From contig NW_019775669.1 in the NCBI RefSeq assembly GCF_001039355.2, positions 707,376-771,375 of the forward strand: a stretch of DNA of 64,000 nucleotides, in the 5' to 3' direction. The stretch comes from Lingula anatina. Its lineage: Eukaryota; Brachiopoda; Lingulata; Lingulida; Lingulidae. This document shows, in pieces, positions 1-9,451 of the stretch (positions are counted from its first letter, which is position 1; each line of letters opens with the position of its first letter). Position numbers and translations under genes: made by a program. The notes beneath the pieces were generated by a model. That model was given only the letters and a program-made list of their open reading frames with translations. It was not told where the DNA came from and made no database searches.

Positions 1-323
1 TAAATTTATATGATACATACATACATAGCTTAAGGGGAATTGACATCAATATATAAAGAAATTAAGCAACTGATATTGCAAAACAAGTAATATAATAATA
101 ATAAGCAAAATATATTTACTGTGGTATTCTGTTTACATATATGTACAAACATGAAACAAAATTTCATGCATACTATATACAACCTGAACAAGTAAAAGCT
201 CTCAAGATTGTTCATAATTTCCATTGTAGTTAATGGGTGCATATACATGGGTGGCGTTTCATGCATGCACAGTATTTGAGTTATTTTTTTCATTCAGTTT
301 TTATGAAAATAAAAGAAAAATTG
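1..323 (-). other. 3' flank of unknown-gene copy A (repeated)
   Basis: No gene. This AT-rich stretch lies downstream of the stop codon of copy A. It is repeated with modest divergence at about 11,010-11,330 and 32,640-32,950, in each case downstream of another copy of the same gene. A related version recurs in the terminal-exon array at 15.9-19.9 kb. It is therefore best read as shared 3' UTR and flank carried along by duplication. Confidence 0.6.
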
Positions 324-1611
324 TCATTTTAGTATTAACTGCTGCAGCTTGGTGAACATCCAACATTTTAATTTCTTCAGCCTCATTAGTATTGATGTCC
401 TCCTGGGCTTGGACACTATATATATAAAGGAAATGCATATATGTAAAATGAGGCTCAAATTATCTCTTTGAAAAAATTCATTGACATATACTCTTCACAT
501 CTTGATACTTATACACATACCAAATTTAGAAGGGGAATGATTAAGAAGAGTGGAAAAAAATTTTACATTGAATTCTGCAAGTTGTTGAATAATGAAATAA
601 AATACCTTTTCCCTCTGTAGTTGGAGCTATTTTTTCATCACCAAGAGGGATTTCTACAAATCCTGCAGAAAAGTAAAAATTGTTGTCAAGGTATAATATC
701 ATGGTGCCATAATAGTGGAATTGTATTTGTGCAAGGAGTTATAACTCCTTGATTTGTGTAAGGACGAGATCTTTTCTATTAGAATACAATTTGTTAAATA
801 CGCTTTGCTTGGGTGAAAAAAAAAGTAGAATAACCTTTGCACTTCACAACATTTGAGTAGCTAACTGTCATTTAAGAAAAAAAAATTCTGAACAGTTTTG
901 GGTTTCATATTTATATGTTAGATTAAAGTCCTGATACTGTACCTTGATCAATACTGCTTTCCTTTTCCCAAAATGTTCGACAGCCAAAGGTAGAATCTGT
1001 CTGCACAAACACAGCCTCTCTCTGTACCCGCTCTGGGACTAGAACACCGCTGCTGGGTGTAAGTTTTCTCAGGTGATAGATGCCCTCCACAGCTGAAAAA
1101 AGGTAAAATCATGGAAATTTTTGCTATATACAAGCTATATTAATAAATGAATGGAAATGATCCATATCTGCATTTGAAAAAAAAACAATCATAAAGGATT
1201 CCTTGTATCTCAAGCATTTGTTTTATACTATTTCCAACACTGCAAATTTACAAACATGAAGGTAGGCTTTTACCTTGAAGTACACAGTCATCTTTTCCAA
1301 AACATGTACAGCAGCCATTTGTGGAAACTGCCTGTACAAATACATTGTGTTTTTGTTCCTGCTTTGGAACTAGAACAGCAACACTGGGTGTACTGATTTG
1401 TGGATGGTAAATGCCCTTAAGGACTGGAAATGAAAAATAAATATTGATGTTAGATTCATTCATCTTTAATAACAGTCATATCAAGAATAAAAGATGTACT
1501 TCTGATTTTGAAATACTTCAGATGCAAACAGATGCCCATAGCTATTTTCTCACCTTTTTTATCACTCCATCTGTCTATCATTTCCATAACAAAGAACTCC
1601 AATTTTAACAT
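324..1611 (-). CDS. Unknown five-exon gene, copy A (168 aa)
   Basis: I do not recognise this protein. Coding exons read on the minus strand are 1611-1554, 1423-1274, 1092-943, 662-606 and 415-324. All have GT-AG borders, all internal junctions are phase 1, and they sum to 507 nt. The protein starts MLKLEFFVMEMIDRW. Two homologous 50-residue units follow, one exon each, sharing G-I-Y-H, TPS, VLVP, VFVQ, ST and a Gly-Cys pair. A short acidic linker (GFVEIPLGDEK) comes next, then a basic tail (SKPRRTSILMRLKKLK) and TGA. I see no signal peptide or membrane segment. The start is the first ATG of the exon ending at 1617; an upstream exon (2324-2207) has an ATG but does not join in frame. Copies B and C keep the same architecture, which argues for a real gene. 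Confidence 0.6.
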
Positions 1612-2206
1612 TTTAAACTGAAAATGTTGAGAAAATAAAAAACAAAATAAAAAATTAAATAAACAAAAAATAAGAAAAAGAATAGATTTTTTTTAAAAAA
1701 AATGAAAGAAAGTAAGAAAAAGAAAGACAAAAATAATTAAACCAATGGATAACAATGAAAGCAAATATAAATGTTATGACAGATAATTCCAACTCAAAGT
1801 AACATTAAAGGAAATCTAGGAAACTTTCAAAACGTACGTAAGATAAAACCCCAATCAAGGAAGTTTTCGATAAAAACAATTTATTTGGCTTGTCTTAATT
1901 TGGTGTTTATTTACTTTATTTTCGAAGGTTCTTCTGCTGTTTTTTTTTTATTTATTTTGTTCAATTTTTTAAAACTTTCAAACGCCCAAAGCTGTAGATC
2001 TAAATGTCCGCGAGAAGTTTTTGCATATAGCCGTACGAAAATTTCTTTTGCCGATTTTTCGTAAAATGTATGCCCACATGCATAAAAAAACATTTAAGAA
2101 GAAAAGTAACTGGCGTGACTTAATTACTCTAGCATATAAAACATCATAAAAATATTATCGTCTTCGATTAAATGAAAATATCTACCTGAATTTTTTCGAT
2201 ACTCAC

Positions 2207-2460
2207 CTCGCTCATTGAAAAAATGCGCAAATCTGCCGCTTTTGTTGCTAGGCACGCTCTCCAATGTGATTGGCTGAAAGTTCGCTGAAGCTCGAGCGTT
2301 TACGTTTTTTTCCGCCTCCGACATAATGGAAAAGAGTGACGCCTGTAAAGTCTTTCACAATATTTGATCGGTTGTCAGGATTCCATATCCCGTAATGAGT
2401 GATGGGTGCTGGCAAATATACACTGTACATTTCATTACAAAATAGGCACGTTGCCAAAGA
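2207..2460. promoter_or_regulatory. Bidirectional promoter block of module A
   Basis: This block separates the minus-strand unknown gene from the plus-strand TTC1-like remnant and is conserved at 13434-13690 and partly at 34895-35015. It holds two inverted CCAAT motifs close together (CTCCAATGTGATTGGCTG near 2259-2276) and a GTTGCTAGG motif just beside them. The minus side ends in a splice donor (GTGAGT, 2206-2201). The plus side ends in a donor at AAGATGGTATGT (about 2456-2467). A 39-codon ATG frame runs through the minus side, but it is frameshifted in copy B and lacks the ATG in copy C, so I treat it as 5' UTR and promoter. Confidence 0.5.
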
Positions 2461-3990
2461 TGGTATGTCTTTTTCTCTGTCAGAATTCTCTGATATTCTC
2501 GTTTTGTTCGTTCAAATATGGCAATATCCTGGGAATAATTTACACATGAAATTTAGCTTCTTTCATAATTATTTCAAAACTTCAAAACACAATTTTGAAA
2601 GCTACGAGGATTTAAAGCTATAAATTTGCGTACGTCTTTGACCTCATAACTACCAACCCGTAATTTTATTTATTTTTCAAATTTATATGGGATTTGCTTA
2701 GCAAAAAGTCATTTTGTAAGTCGGCATTATTTTAACAAAAGTGTTTTTTTTCCATGTACTTTAACTGTGTTTGCTCCATTTTGTTTTACTTCATCTTTGT
2801 TGAGGTTTTTTGTTCAGGAAAAAGACCCCTTTCACTCTTTTATATATCAGCATAATTTTAAAAAAAGCTTTTAAATATCTTGTAACACAGCTTCATGCAG
2901 ACTTAAAGGGCTTAGCAATTAAATCTCAGAGTGGTTTTATTTTAAATCCTATAAAGGCCACTGTAAGGATGGCATGTGCGGTAGTTGGGGGAAACCATTA
3001 AGGTAGTATGAGGCTTTGCTTTCAAGTAGATCCACCATATTTGAGCCTTGAATCAGTTAGTCCTAGGATCAAACTGTATTGAATGCGGCCCTAGATCCAA
3101 TTCAACATGCTGTGGGGGAAGCATGCATTGTAAGTGTAGTATTACAAATACTTGTCTTAGGTATTGCAGATTTTTGTTATGTTGTGTTTTTATGTGTAGT
3201 AAAACCAAATATGAAAACATTGTATTTCAAAAAAGTGCATGTAGGAATACAATATTAGAAAACAGAGGTTACCATAGCAATTTAAAGAAAAAATTATAAA
3301 AGAAAGATGCACAGATAGGTTAATTTTTATTTCAGTTATTTTAGCACTACAGTACCAGTACATTTTGAAATACTTTATATAAAAGCAAGACTTTTAGACT
3401 GGTCTTCTGCTCATTGGTTTTAATAGCAGTCAACATATTTATTAAAACTTTGATTCTCTTTACATTTGAGTTTTGTATTAATTAATCATCTCATTTTTGA
3501 GTTTTTGGTTTTATTGACAGAATTGGCAGCTCTGGCATGGATTTTTTTTTAAATATAAATTTAGGGTGTTCTTAAAATATTTCCTGCCAAAATTAATCCT
3601 TGATGCCCAAATCTGATTTCTGTCTACAAAGGAGAGTGGTGATGTGTTGTCAATAGGTGCTGTTGGTGAGAGCAAATGGGATTGCAAGTAAAGTGATAAG
3701 AAAAACACCATTTTTTACTTTTTGTTTTCAGCAAGCAGAGGAGAATAGACATCTATTTTCTTAAGATGAAGAAATGCAGATTGTCCTTAGAGCAGGGGTT
3801 TCTGCAGGATTTGCATCACAGTAGGTCAACATTCCAAAACGTTGATCTGTAATTTGGCAATTTGGTCGCCAATTTACAGGAAATCCAACTACAAATATAC
3901 TGTCATTCCCAAAAATGTCATAAGTCATCCAGCCTTCTTTGAAAAACATAGGTTGTCTATTAAGTCCATAGGCCATCTAAATTAACACTG
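2399..3990 (+). pseudogene. TTC1: Decayed TTC1 copy, module A
   Basis: A plus-strand first exon (ending at a donor near 2461) is followed by intron-like sequence and then by degraded pieces of TTC1. Around 3092-3140 the text encoding a DP-Q-H-EAC tail and its GTAAG donor is recognisable against the better copy at 9601-9645. About 3280-3320 matches the next exon (RLPQQ-type) in ruined form. The last coding exon is missing: sequence jumps at about 3,510 into what lies 3' of that exon in the copy near 10,580. The stretch 3510-3990 is repeated at 8520-8990 and partly at 14,300-14,640. No open TPR frame survives. Confidence 0.6.
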
Positions 3991-4019
3991 GATGGCTATC
4001 TGGCAAAAAACTTGCCTTA

Positions 4020-4270
4020 CGCCCCATTTCCATAGATTTTTAGATCGATCTATCCCTGTGGGGAGTCTCACTAGATTACTGTCAGCTTGGCCAGTTTAAA
4101 CGTCTGTCCCGCCTACTAAAAGCTGTAAGGCGATAATTAACTATGGTGCCCGCTCGGCTGACTGCAATTTAGCGTGAACCCCCAGGGAGTTAGGTCGATC
4201 CAAAACTTAATCTTTAGATTGATCTATTGAAAATCTATTGATTGATCTCTCGGAAAGCACCCTGAGGGTA
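4020..4270. mobile_element. Short inverted-repeat element (MITE-like), copy 1
   Basis: A non-coding element of about 230-250 bp that also occurs at about 14,690-14,910 and, inverted, at 56,227-56,453 inside an NCBP1 intron. The ends contain inverted AGATCGATC-type motifs (TAGATCGATCTATCCC on the left, AGATTGATCT on the right). The body includes the conserved strings CTCACTAGATTACTG and CTGACTGCAATTTAGCG. It has no open frame. Exact termini and superfamily are unclear. Confidence 0.6.
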
Positions 4271-4593
4271 ATTTGATCTTTTTATGTCTTGTAACACAGC
4301 TTAAGATAACAATATGTGGCCCTATTTCAGTCTCTATAAATATAAAAACGTAGTGATTGTAGCTTGGATAAATGACTGACTGTTACAAGTAAATTAATGA
4401 ATGCAGTTTTTTTACATGCTTGTTTTTATATTAAATATAAATTGATATATATGAAATACACATGATTTGAGGGGAATTGACATCAGTATTATAAGTAATG
4501 CAGATTAAGCAATTTATTTTTGTAAAAAAAATAATAATACTTTAATGTTGAATATATTTTTCATATGTATATGTCCATTCCATTCCATTCATT

Positions 4594-6960
4594 ATGCCTC
4601 TATCTCCTCAGGGGAGCAAAGGGCCGCAGCAGCACTCTTCTAACGGATAAGATTGGTGACAACATGCATCCCTGACGTACGGCGGTCTGTATCTGGAAGG
4701 GCTCAGTTATCTTTCCCTCGTGTATGACTTGGCAGGCTGCATCTTCATACAGCTGCTGAATGATGGTGATGTACTTTGGGGGAAAGCCATAGTGTTGCAT
4801 CAGTTTCCAGATGACCTCCCTGTCCACGCTGTCAAATGCCTTCTGGAAGTCTACAAAAACACTGTACTGTGGTGTCTGCCACTCCAATGACTGCTCTATG
4901 ATGATTCTCATTGTGGCAATGTGGTTTGTACAGGATCTATTTTGGTGGCAGCCTGCTTGTTCATCTTGCAGGGTCTTGTTGAGGGCAGTCTTAATTCTCT
5001 CCAAGACCATTTTTGACAGTACTTTTCCAGATATAGAAAGTAGCATAATCCCTCTTCAGTTGTTGCACAAGGTGAGGTCTCCTTTCTTAAGTAGTTTCAC
5101 AATGCAGCCCTTCTTCCAGTCCTCTGGTACTGCTTCCTTCTCCCAGATCTTTACTAGCAATGGGTGCAGCATGTTCGTTGATGTCTGGACATCTGCCCTC
5201 AGGGCTTCTGGTGGAATGCCATCTGGTCCTGCTGCTTTGCCAGATTTTAGGGACTTGACTTTTATGATCTCTTGCTTTGTCGGTGGATTAGTACTAATGT
5301 CAAGTAACTGAGTGGCCGGTGGTATGTCAGTAGGTACTGATGATGGGGGTCTGTTCAAAGTCTCCTTAAAATATTCTGCCCATCTTGCTCTTTGCTCTGC
5401 CTCTCCTGAAATAGTCTTACTGTTCTTGTCTCTTACTGGTTGGGTAGGGTTCCTTGTTTTTCCCAATAGCGCTCTTGTAATTTCATATATTCTTTTCATA
5501 TCCTTGTTGCTGTCTCTGCCTCCTCTGTGAGTTCGTGAATGAAGGTTCGCTTGTCTTGCCTAAGGCTCTTCTTTACCTGCCAGTTGGTCTCCCAGTAAAG
5601 TGCCTGCAGCTCTTGTTTCTCCTCTTGGCTCTGTGTCAAGTTGATCTTTCCTTTCAGCTCTTTTCTGTTGTTAATGAGGTTCCATGTGGCTATGGAGAGC
5701 CACTCCTTGCACTTTCGCTTTTTCCTTACGAAAACCTCTTTACCTGTTGATGTCCAGGTGTTGAGGAGTCCACGCCAGTGGTCTTCTACCGTCTCTTTTG
5801 TCTGACATTCCAAAGCACTGAACTTGTTCTTCAAGTCCATCTTGCACTCATTTGCTTTAACTGTCTTTCAAGGTGATCACATTGTACTTAAATGCTGGTC
5901 TGTTTGCCTGATCTTTGTAGGCCCTGAGCTTTGTTTGAGGCACTGCTCCTACAAGGTGATGGTCCAAGGTTGCATCTGCACCCCTTTTGTTCTAACGTCT
6001 TGTAGACTTTTTCTCCATTTTCCTGCAATGGTAATGTGGTCTATCTGTTTTTCCGTTCTCCCATCTGGGGAACTCCGTGTAGTTTTATGGATATTCTTGT
6101 GAGGGAAGATTGTGCCTCCAATAACCAGGTCATTGAAGGCACAGAAGTCAGTGAAGCTCGCTGTTTTCGTTCTGTTTTCCTATACCATGCTTACCCATAA
6201 TCAGTTCTTTCTCTGTATTGTTTGCTCCCACTTAAGCATTTATGTCTCCCATAAGGATCTTCAGGTCTCTCTTCGGTATTCGGTAGATGGTTGCTTGAAG
6301 CTGTTCATAAAACTCTTCCTTGTCTTCTGGGTTGGTGGCATTTGTTGGGAGCATAGCACTGGATGATGGTGGCCTTCCTATCCTTAGAGTTATATATTAT
6401 CTTGCCATCAGGATCCTAGGTGACACAAGTTCCCATGACAGCAGTGCACATGTTGCCTCAGGTGTCATCAGCAACAGATGATGATATTTTCACTCATGAG
6501 CCGATGATGATATCTTCACTCATGAGTCTTATTTGCCTGGTAGCGCTCCATCTCGTCTTGTACAGTCGAATGATCTTGAGATTGTACCAGTGCATCTCAT
6601 TGCACACTTGTGCTGATTTTGCTGTGTAGGTTTCTGATGTTCCAGGTCCCTATCCTGGTCTTGGCTTTGGTTGTCAGAAGAGAAGTCTGCGCACTGTCTA
6701 CCCGAAGGCTTTCACCACCTGGCATCCTGGGCTCTACTGGAGAGGACTCTACCTCAGCCATGCCGTTTTCGGTATTTGTTGTTGTGGTTTCTGTAACAGC
6801 TTGGTTTTAGCCCTATTCAAACCCCCCAACCTGGAGGGCCAGTGAGTGTTCTTCGTTCTGTCTCTACCCTTTAACCTGTCTGACTTGGGTGACCCTACCA
6901 GGAGATAACTATCCCGCCAGCATAGCTCTCAGGTTCCTCGAGACGCAAAAGCCCCCCAAA
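4594..6960 (-). mobile_element. RTE-like LINE, broken, antisense
   Basis: Read on the minus strand this is a non-LTR retrotransposon. Near 6,660-6,640 it has the remains of an endonuclease start (a better copy at about 16,740 reads TRIGTWNIRNLY). The reverse transcriptase part follows in three overlapping frames (5840-5496, 5499-5056, 5046-4600), with family hallmarks GKAAGPDGIPPEAL, KKGDLTLCNN and FVDFQKAFDSVDRE. The frame then breaks straight after the RQGCMLSPI motif, so the YADD active-site region and everything beyond are missing. Frameshifts and stops show it is dead. The same truncated end occurs at 15,236. Confidence 0.85.
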
Positions 6961-7121
6961 CAGCGACAAGGTTGCACTCTCTTGGAGGTTTCATATATAT
7001 GTGCGCTATATATTCTATTTACATATGTACAAATATTATGAAACAAAATTACATGTGTAGTATGTACAACATGCACAAGCTTTTTATGTACAGACACAGA
7101 TGTGTCTGTACATATTGCCAT

Positions 7122-7122
7122 N
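7122..7122. other. Single-N assembly join
   Basis: One N separates sequence related to the 18.7-19.6 kb array (ends in an ATATTGCCAT string) from sequence that begins exactly at the TTC1 intron-1 motif GTCTTTTTCTCAGTCAG, also present at 2467 and 13697. It looks like a contig join and not a base ambiguity. Confidence 0.7.
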
Positions 7123-9000
7123 GTCTTTTTCTCAGTCAGAATTCTCTGATATTCTCGTTTTGTTCGTTCAAATATGGCAATATCCAAGGAATAATTTACA
7201 CATGAAATTAAGCTTCTTTCATTATCATTTCAGAACTTCAAAACACAATTTTGAAAGCTACGAGGACTTATATTTGCGTACGTCTTTGACCTCATAACTA
7301 CCAACCCGTAATTTTATTTATTTTTCAAATTCACGTGGAATTTGCTGAGCAAAAAGTCATTTTGAAAGTCAGCTTTTACAAAAGTTGTCTTTTTTTATGT
7401 ACTTTAACTGTGTTCGCCCCATCAGTGCCAAACCGTATTTTTGTTCTACTTCATTTTTGGGTACTTTTGTAGTATATACCCCCCCCCCCCCCACCCCCAC
7501 CCTGTAACTTTCACTTTTCAAGTAGTTTTTTACATTTTCCTGTTCATCTATGTCAAAACTGTTAAAATAGAATGTTTTTGTAAATACCTGTGGTCTTGAC
7601 TGCAAGATGCATGGTAGATTTTCACATTGTATTTCAATGGGCTGGATTAAACTTGATTAAAACTCGAAAAAAGACCACAGGTAATTATTTAAACAGCTTT
7701 GACATAGATGAACAAGTAAATGTAAAATATTATGAAAATCTGCTTGAAAAGTGAAAGTTACAGGGTGGGGGGGGGGGGGTATACTTCAAAAGTACCCATT
7801 TTTGTTGAGGTTTTTTGTTCAGGAAAAAGACCCCTTTCACTCTTTTATATATCAGCATAATAAAAAAAGCTTTAAAATATCTTGTAACACAGCTTCATGT
7901 AGACTTAAAGGGCCTAGCAATTAAATCTCAGAGTGGTTTTATTCTATCTTTAAATCCTATATAGGCCACTGTAAGGATGGCATGTGTGGTAGGTGGGAGA
8001 AACCATTAAGGGAGTATGAGGCTTTGCTTTCAAGTAGGTCCACCATATTTGATCCTTGAAACAGTTAGTCCTAGGATCAAACTGTATTGAATGCGGCCCT
8101 AGATCCAATTCAACATGCTGTGGGGGAAGCATGCATTGTAAGTGTAGTATTACAAATACTTGTCTTAGGTATTGCAGATTTTTGTTATGTTGTGTTTTTA
8201 TGTGTAGTAAAACCAAATATGAAAACATTGTATTTCAAAAAAGTGCATGTGGGAATACAATATTAGAAAACAGAGGTTACCATAGCAATTTGAAGAAAAA
8301 ATTATAAAAGAAAGATGCACTGATAGGTTAATTTTTATTTCAGCTGAGATATTTTAACACTACAGTACCAGTACATTTTGAAATACTTTATATAAAAGCA
8401 AAACTTTTAGACTGGTCTTCTGCTCATTGATTTTAATAGCAGTCAACATATTTATTAAAACTTTGATTCTCTTTACATTTGAGTTTTGTATTAATTAATC
8501 ATCTCATTTTTGAGTTTTTGGTTTTATTGACAGAATTGGCAGCTCTAGCATGGATTTTTTTAAAATATAAATTTAGGGTGTTCTTAAAATATTTCCTGCC
8601 AAAATAAATTCTTGATGCCCAAATCTGATTTCTGTCTACAAAGGAGAGTGGTGATGTGTTGTCAGTAGGTGCTGTTGGTGAGAGCAAATGGGATTGCATG
8701 TAAAGTGATAATAAACTCACCATTTTTACTTTTTATTTTCAGCAAGCAGAGGAGAAAAGACATCTTTTTTCTTAAGATGAAGAAATGCACATTGTCCTTA
8801 GAGCAGGGGATTCTGCAGGATTTGCATCACAGTAGGTCAACATTCCAAAACGTTGATCTGTAATTTGGCAATTTGGTCGCCAATTTACAGGAAATCCAAC
8901 TACAAATATACTGTCATTCCCAAAAATGTCATAAGTCATCCAGCCTTCTTTGAAAAACATAGGTTGTCTATTAAGTCCATAGGCCAACTAAATGAACACT
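7123..9000 (+). pseudogene. TTC1: Decayed TTC1 copy after join
   Basis: This stretch parallels 2467-3990 almost base for base: intron start, exon remnant (8100-8145, with the splice donor GTAAGTG), ruined next exon, and the 3' block ending near 8,990. As in module A the last coding exon is absent. The main difference is a 339-bp foldback insertion at 7459-7797. The open frame at 8056-8307, and its twin at 3048-3299, is out of phase with the TTC1 reading and should not be taken as a gene. Confidence 0.6.
7459..7797. mobile_element. 339-bp foldback element with 6-bp target duplication
   Basis: Two arms of roughly 140 bp are inverted copies of each other: GGGTACTTTTG at 7459 and CAAAAGTACCC ending at 7797. 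A poly-C/poly-G tract, GTAACTTTCACTTTTCAAG, CATCTATGTC and ACCTGTGGTCTT are mirrored in the second arm, around a loop of about 75 bp. It is flanked by ATTTTT on both sides (7453-7458 and 7798-7803). The related sequence at 2793 has only one ATCTTT and no insert. It has no coding capacity. The family is unknown. Confidence 0.8.
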
Positions 9001-9330
9001 GGATGGCTATATATGAAATATGCATGATATGAGGAGAATTGACATCAGTATTATAAGTAATACAAATTCAGCAATTTATGTTGTAAAAAAAAAATAATAC
9101 TTTACATACTGTATATATGTAGGCTACTCTATTTACATATGTACAAATATTATGAAACAAAATTACATGTTTATTATATTTACTTTGTACAATTGTAAAA
9201 TTGAGTACATTTCACTTGGGATGATTATAAAACCATTTAACTCACTTGTTACAACTTACTTACATTTAAATCTGACATCACCTAATTGAAAATAATTTAC
9301 TATTTTTTTTATAAAATTTGAACACAATAC
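9001..9330. other. AT-rich spacer, no gene
   Basis: No open frame of interest. The first part resembles the 3' flank of the unknown gene (GGAGAATTGACATCAGTATT, also at 4478 and 15114). The part from about 9,200 (CACTTGGGATGATTAT) recurs at 17,427, 19,959 and, interrupted by a LINE, at 27,673. It is ancestral spacer between the terminal exon and exon 4 of the divergent unknown-gene copy. Confidence 0.5.
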
Positions 9331-9388
9331 CTTAATTCTCCCTCAGTAGATGGACCTAATTTTTCATCAAGATCAATTTCTACAAACC
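9331..9388 (-). pseudogene. Orphan exon of divergent unknown-gene copy D
   Basis: The minus-strand exon encodes GFVEIDLDEKLGPSTEGE, clearly related to exon 4 of copies A-C (GFVEIPLGDEK-APTTEGK). It has acceptor AG at 9390-9389 and donor GTATTG at 9330. Compared with its relatives at 27744 and 30472 it carries a TTAA insertion just before the donor, which shifts the exit phase, so it cannot splice in frame to the usual last exon. No exons 1-3 of this divergent type are found upstream of it in the window. Confidence 0.55.
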
Positions 9389-9451
9389 CTGGTGGGAAAA
9401 AAGAAATATTTGATTCGAAAATTTTGATTCTTGAAAAAAATCTCTTTTCAG

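Noticed and set aside
2124-2324. Minus-strand ATG frame in the promoter block as exon 1 of the unknown gene
   Set aside because: Joining it to exon 2 gives an immediate stop. It is frameshifted in copy B and lacks the ATG in copy C.
3048-3299. 83-codon frame, nearly identical to one at 8056-8307
   Set aside because: The underlying DNA matches the end of a TTC1 exon and its donor in another frame. The similarity is due to duplication, not to a conserved small protein.
3761-3976. 71-codon minus-strand frame, almost the same at 8772-8987
   Set aside because: It is antisense to the TTC1 3' tail and lies in a duplicated block. The frame has no known domain and no splice context. Kept identity reflects recent duplication.
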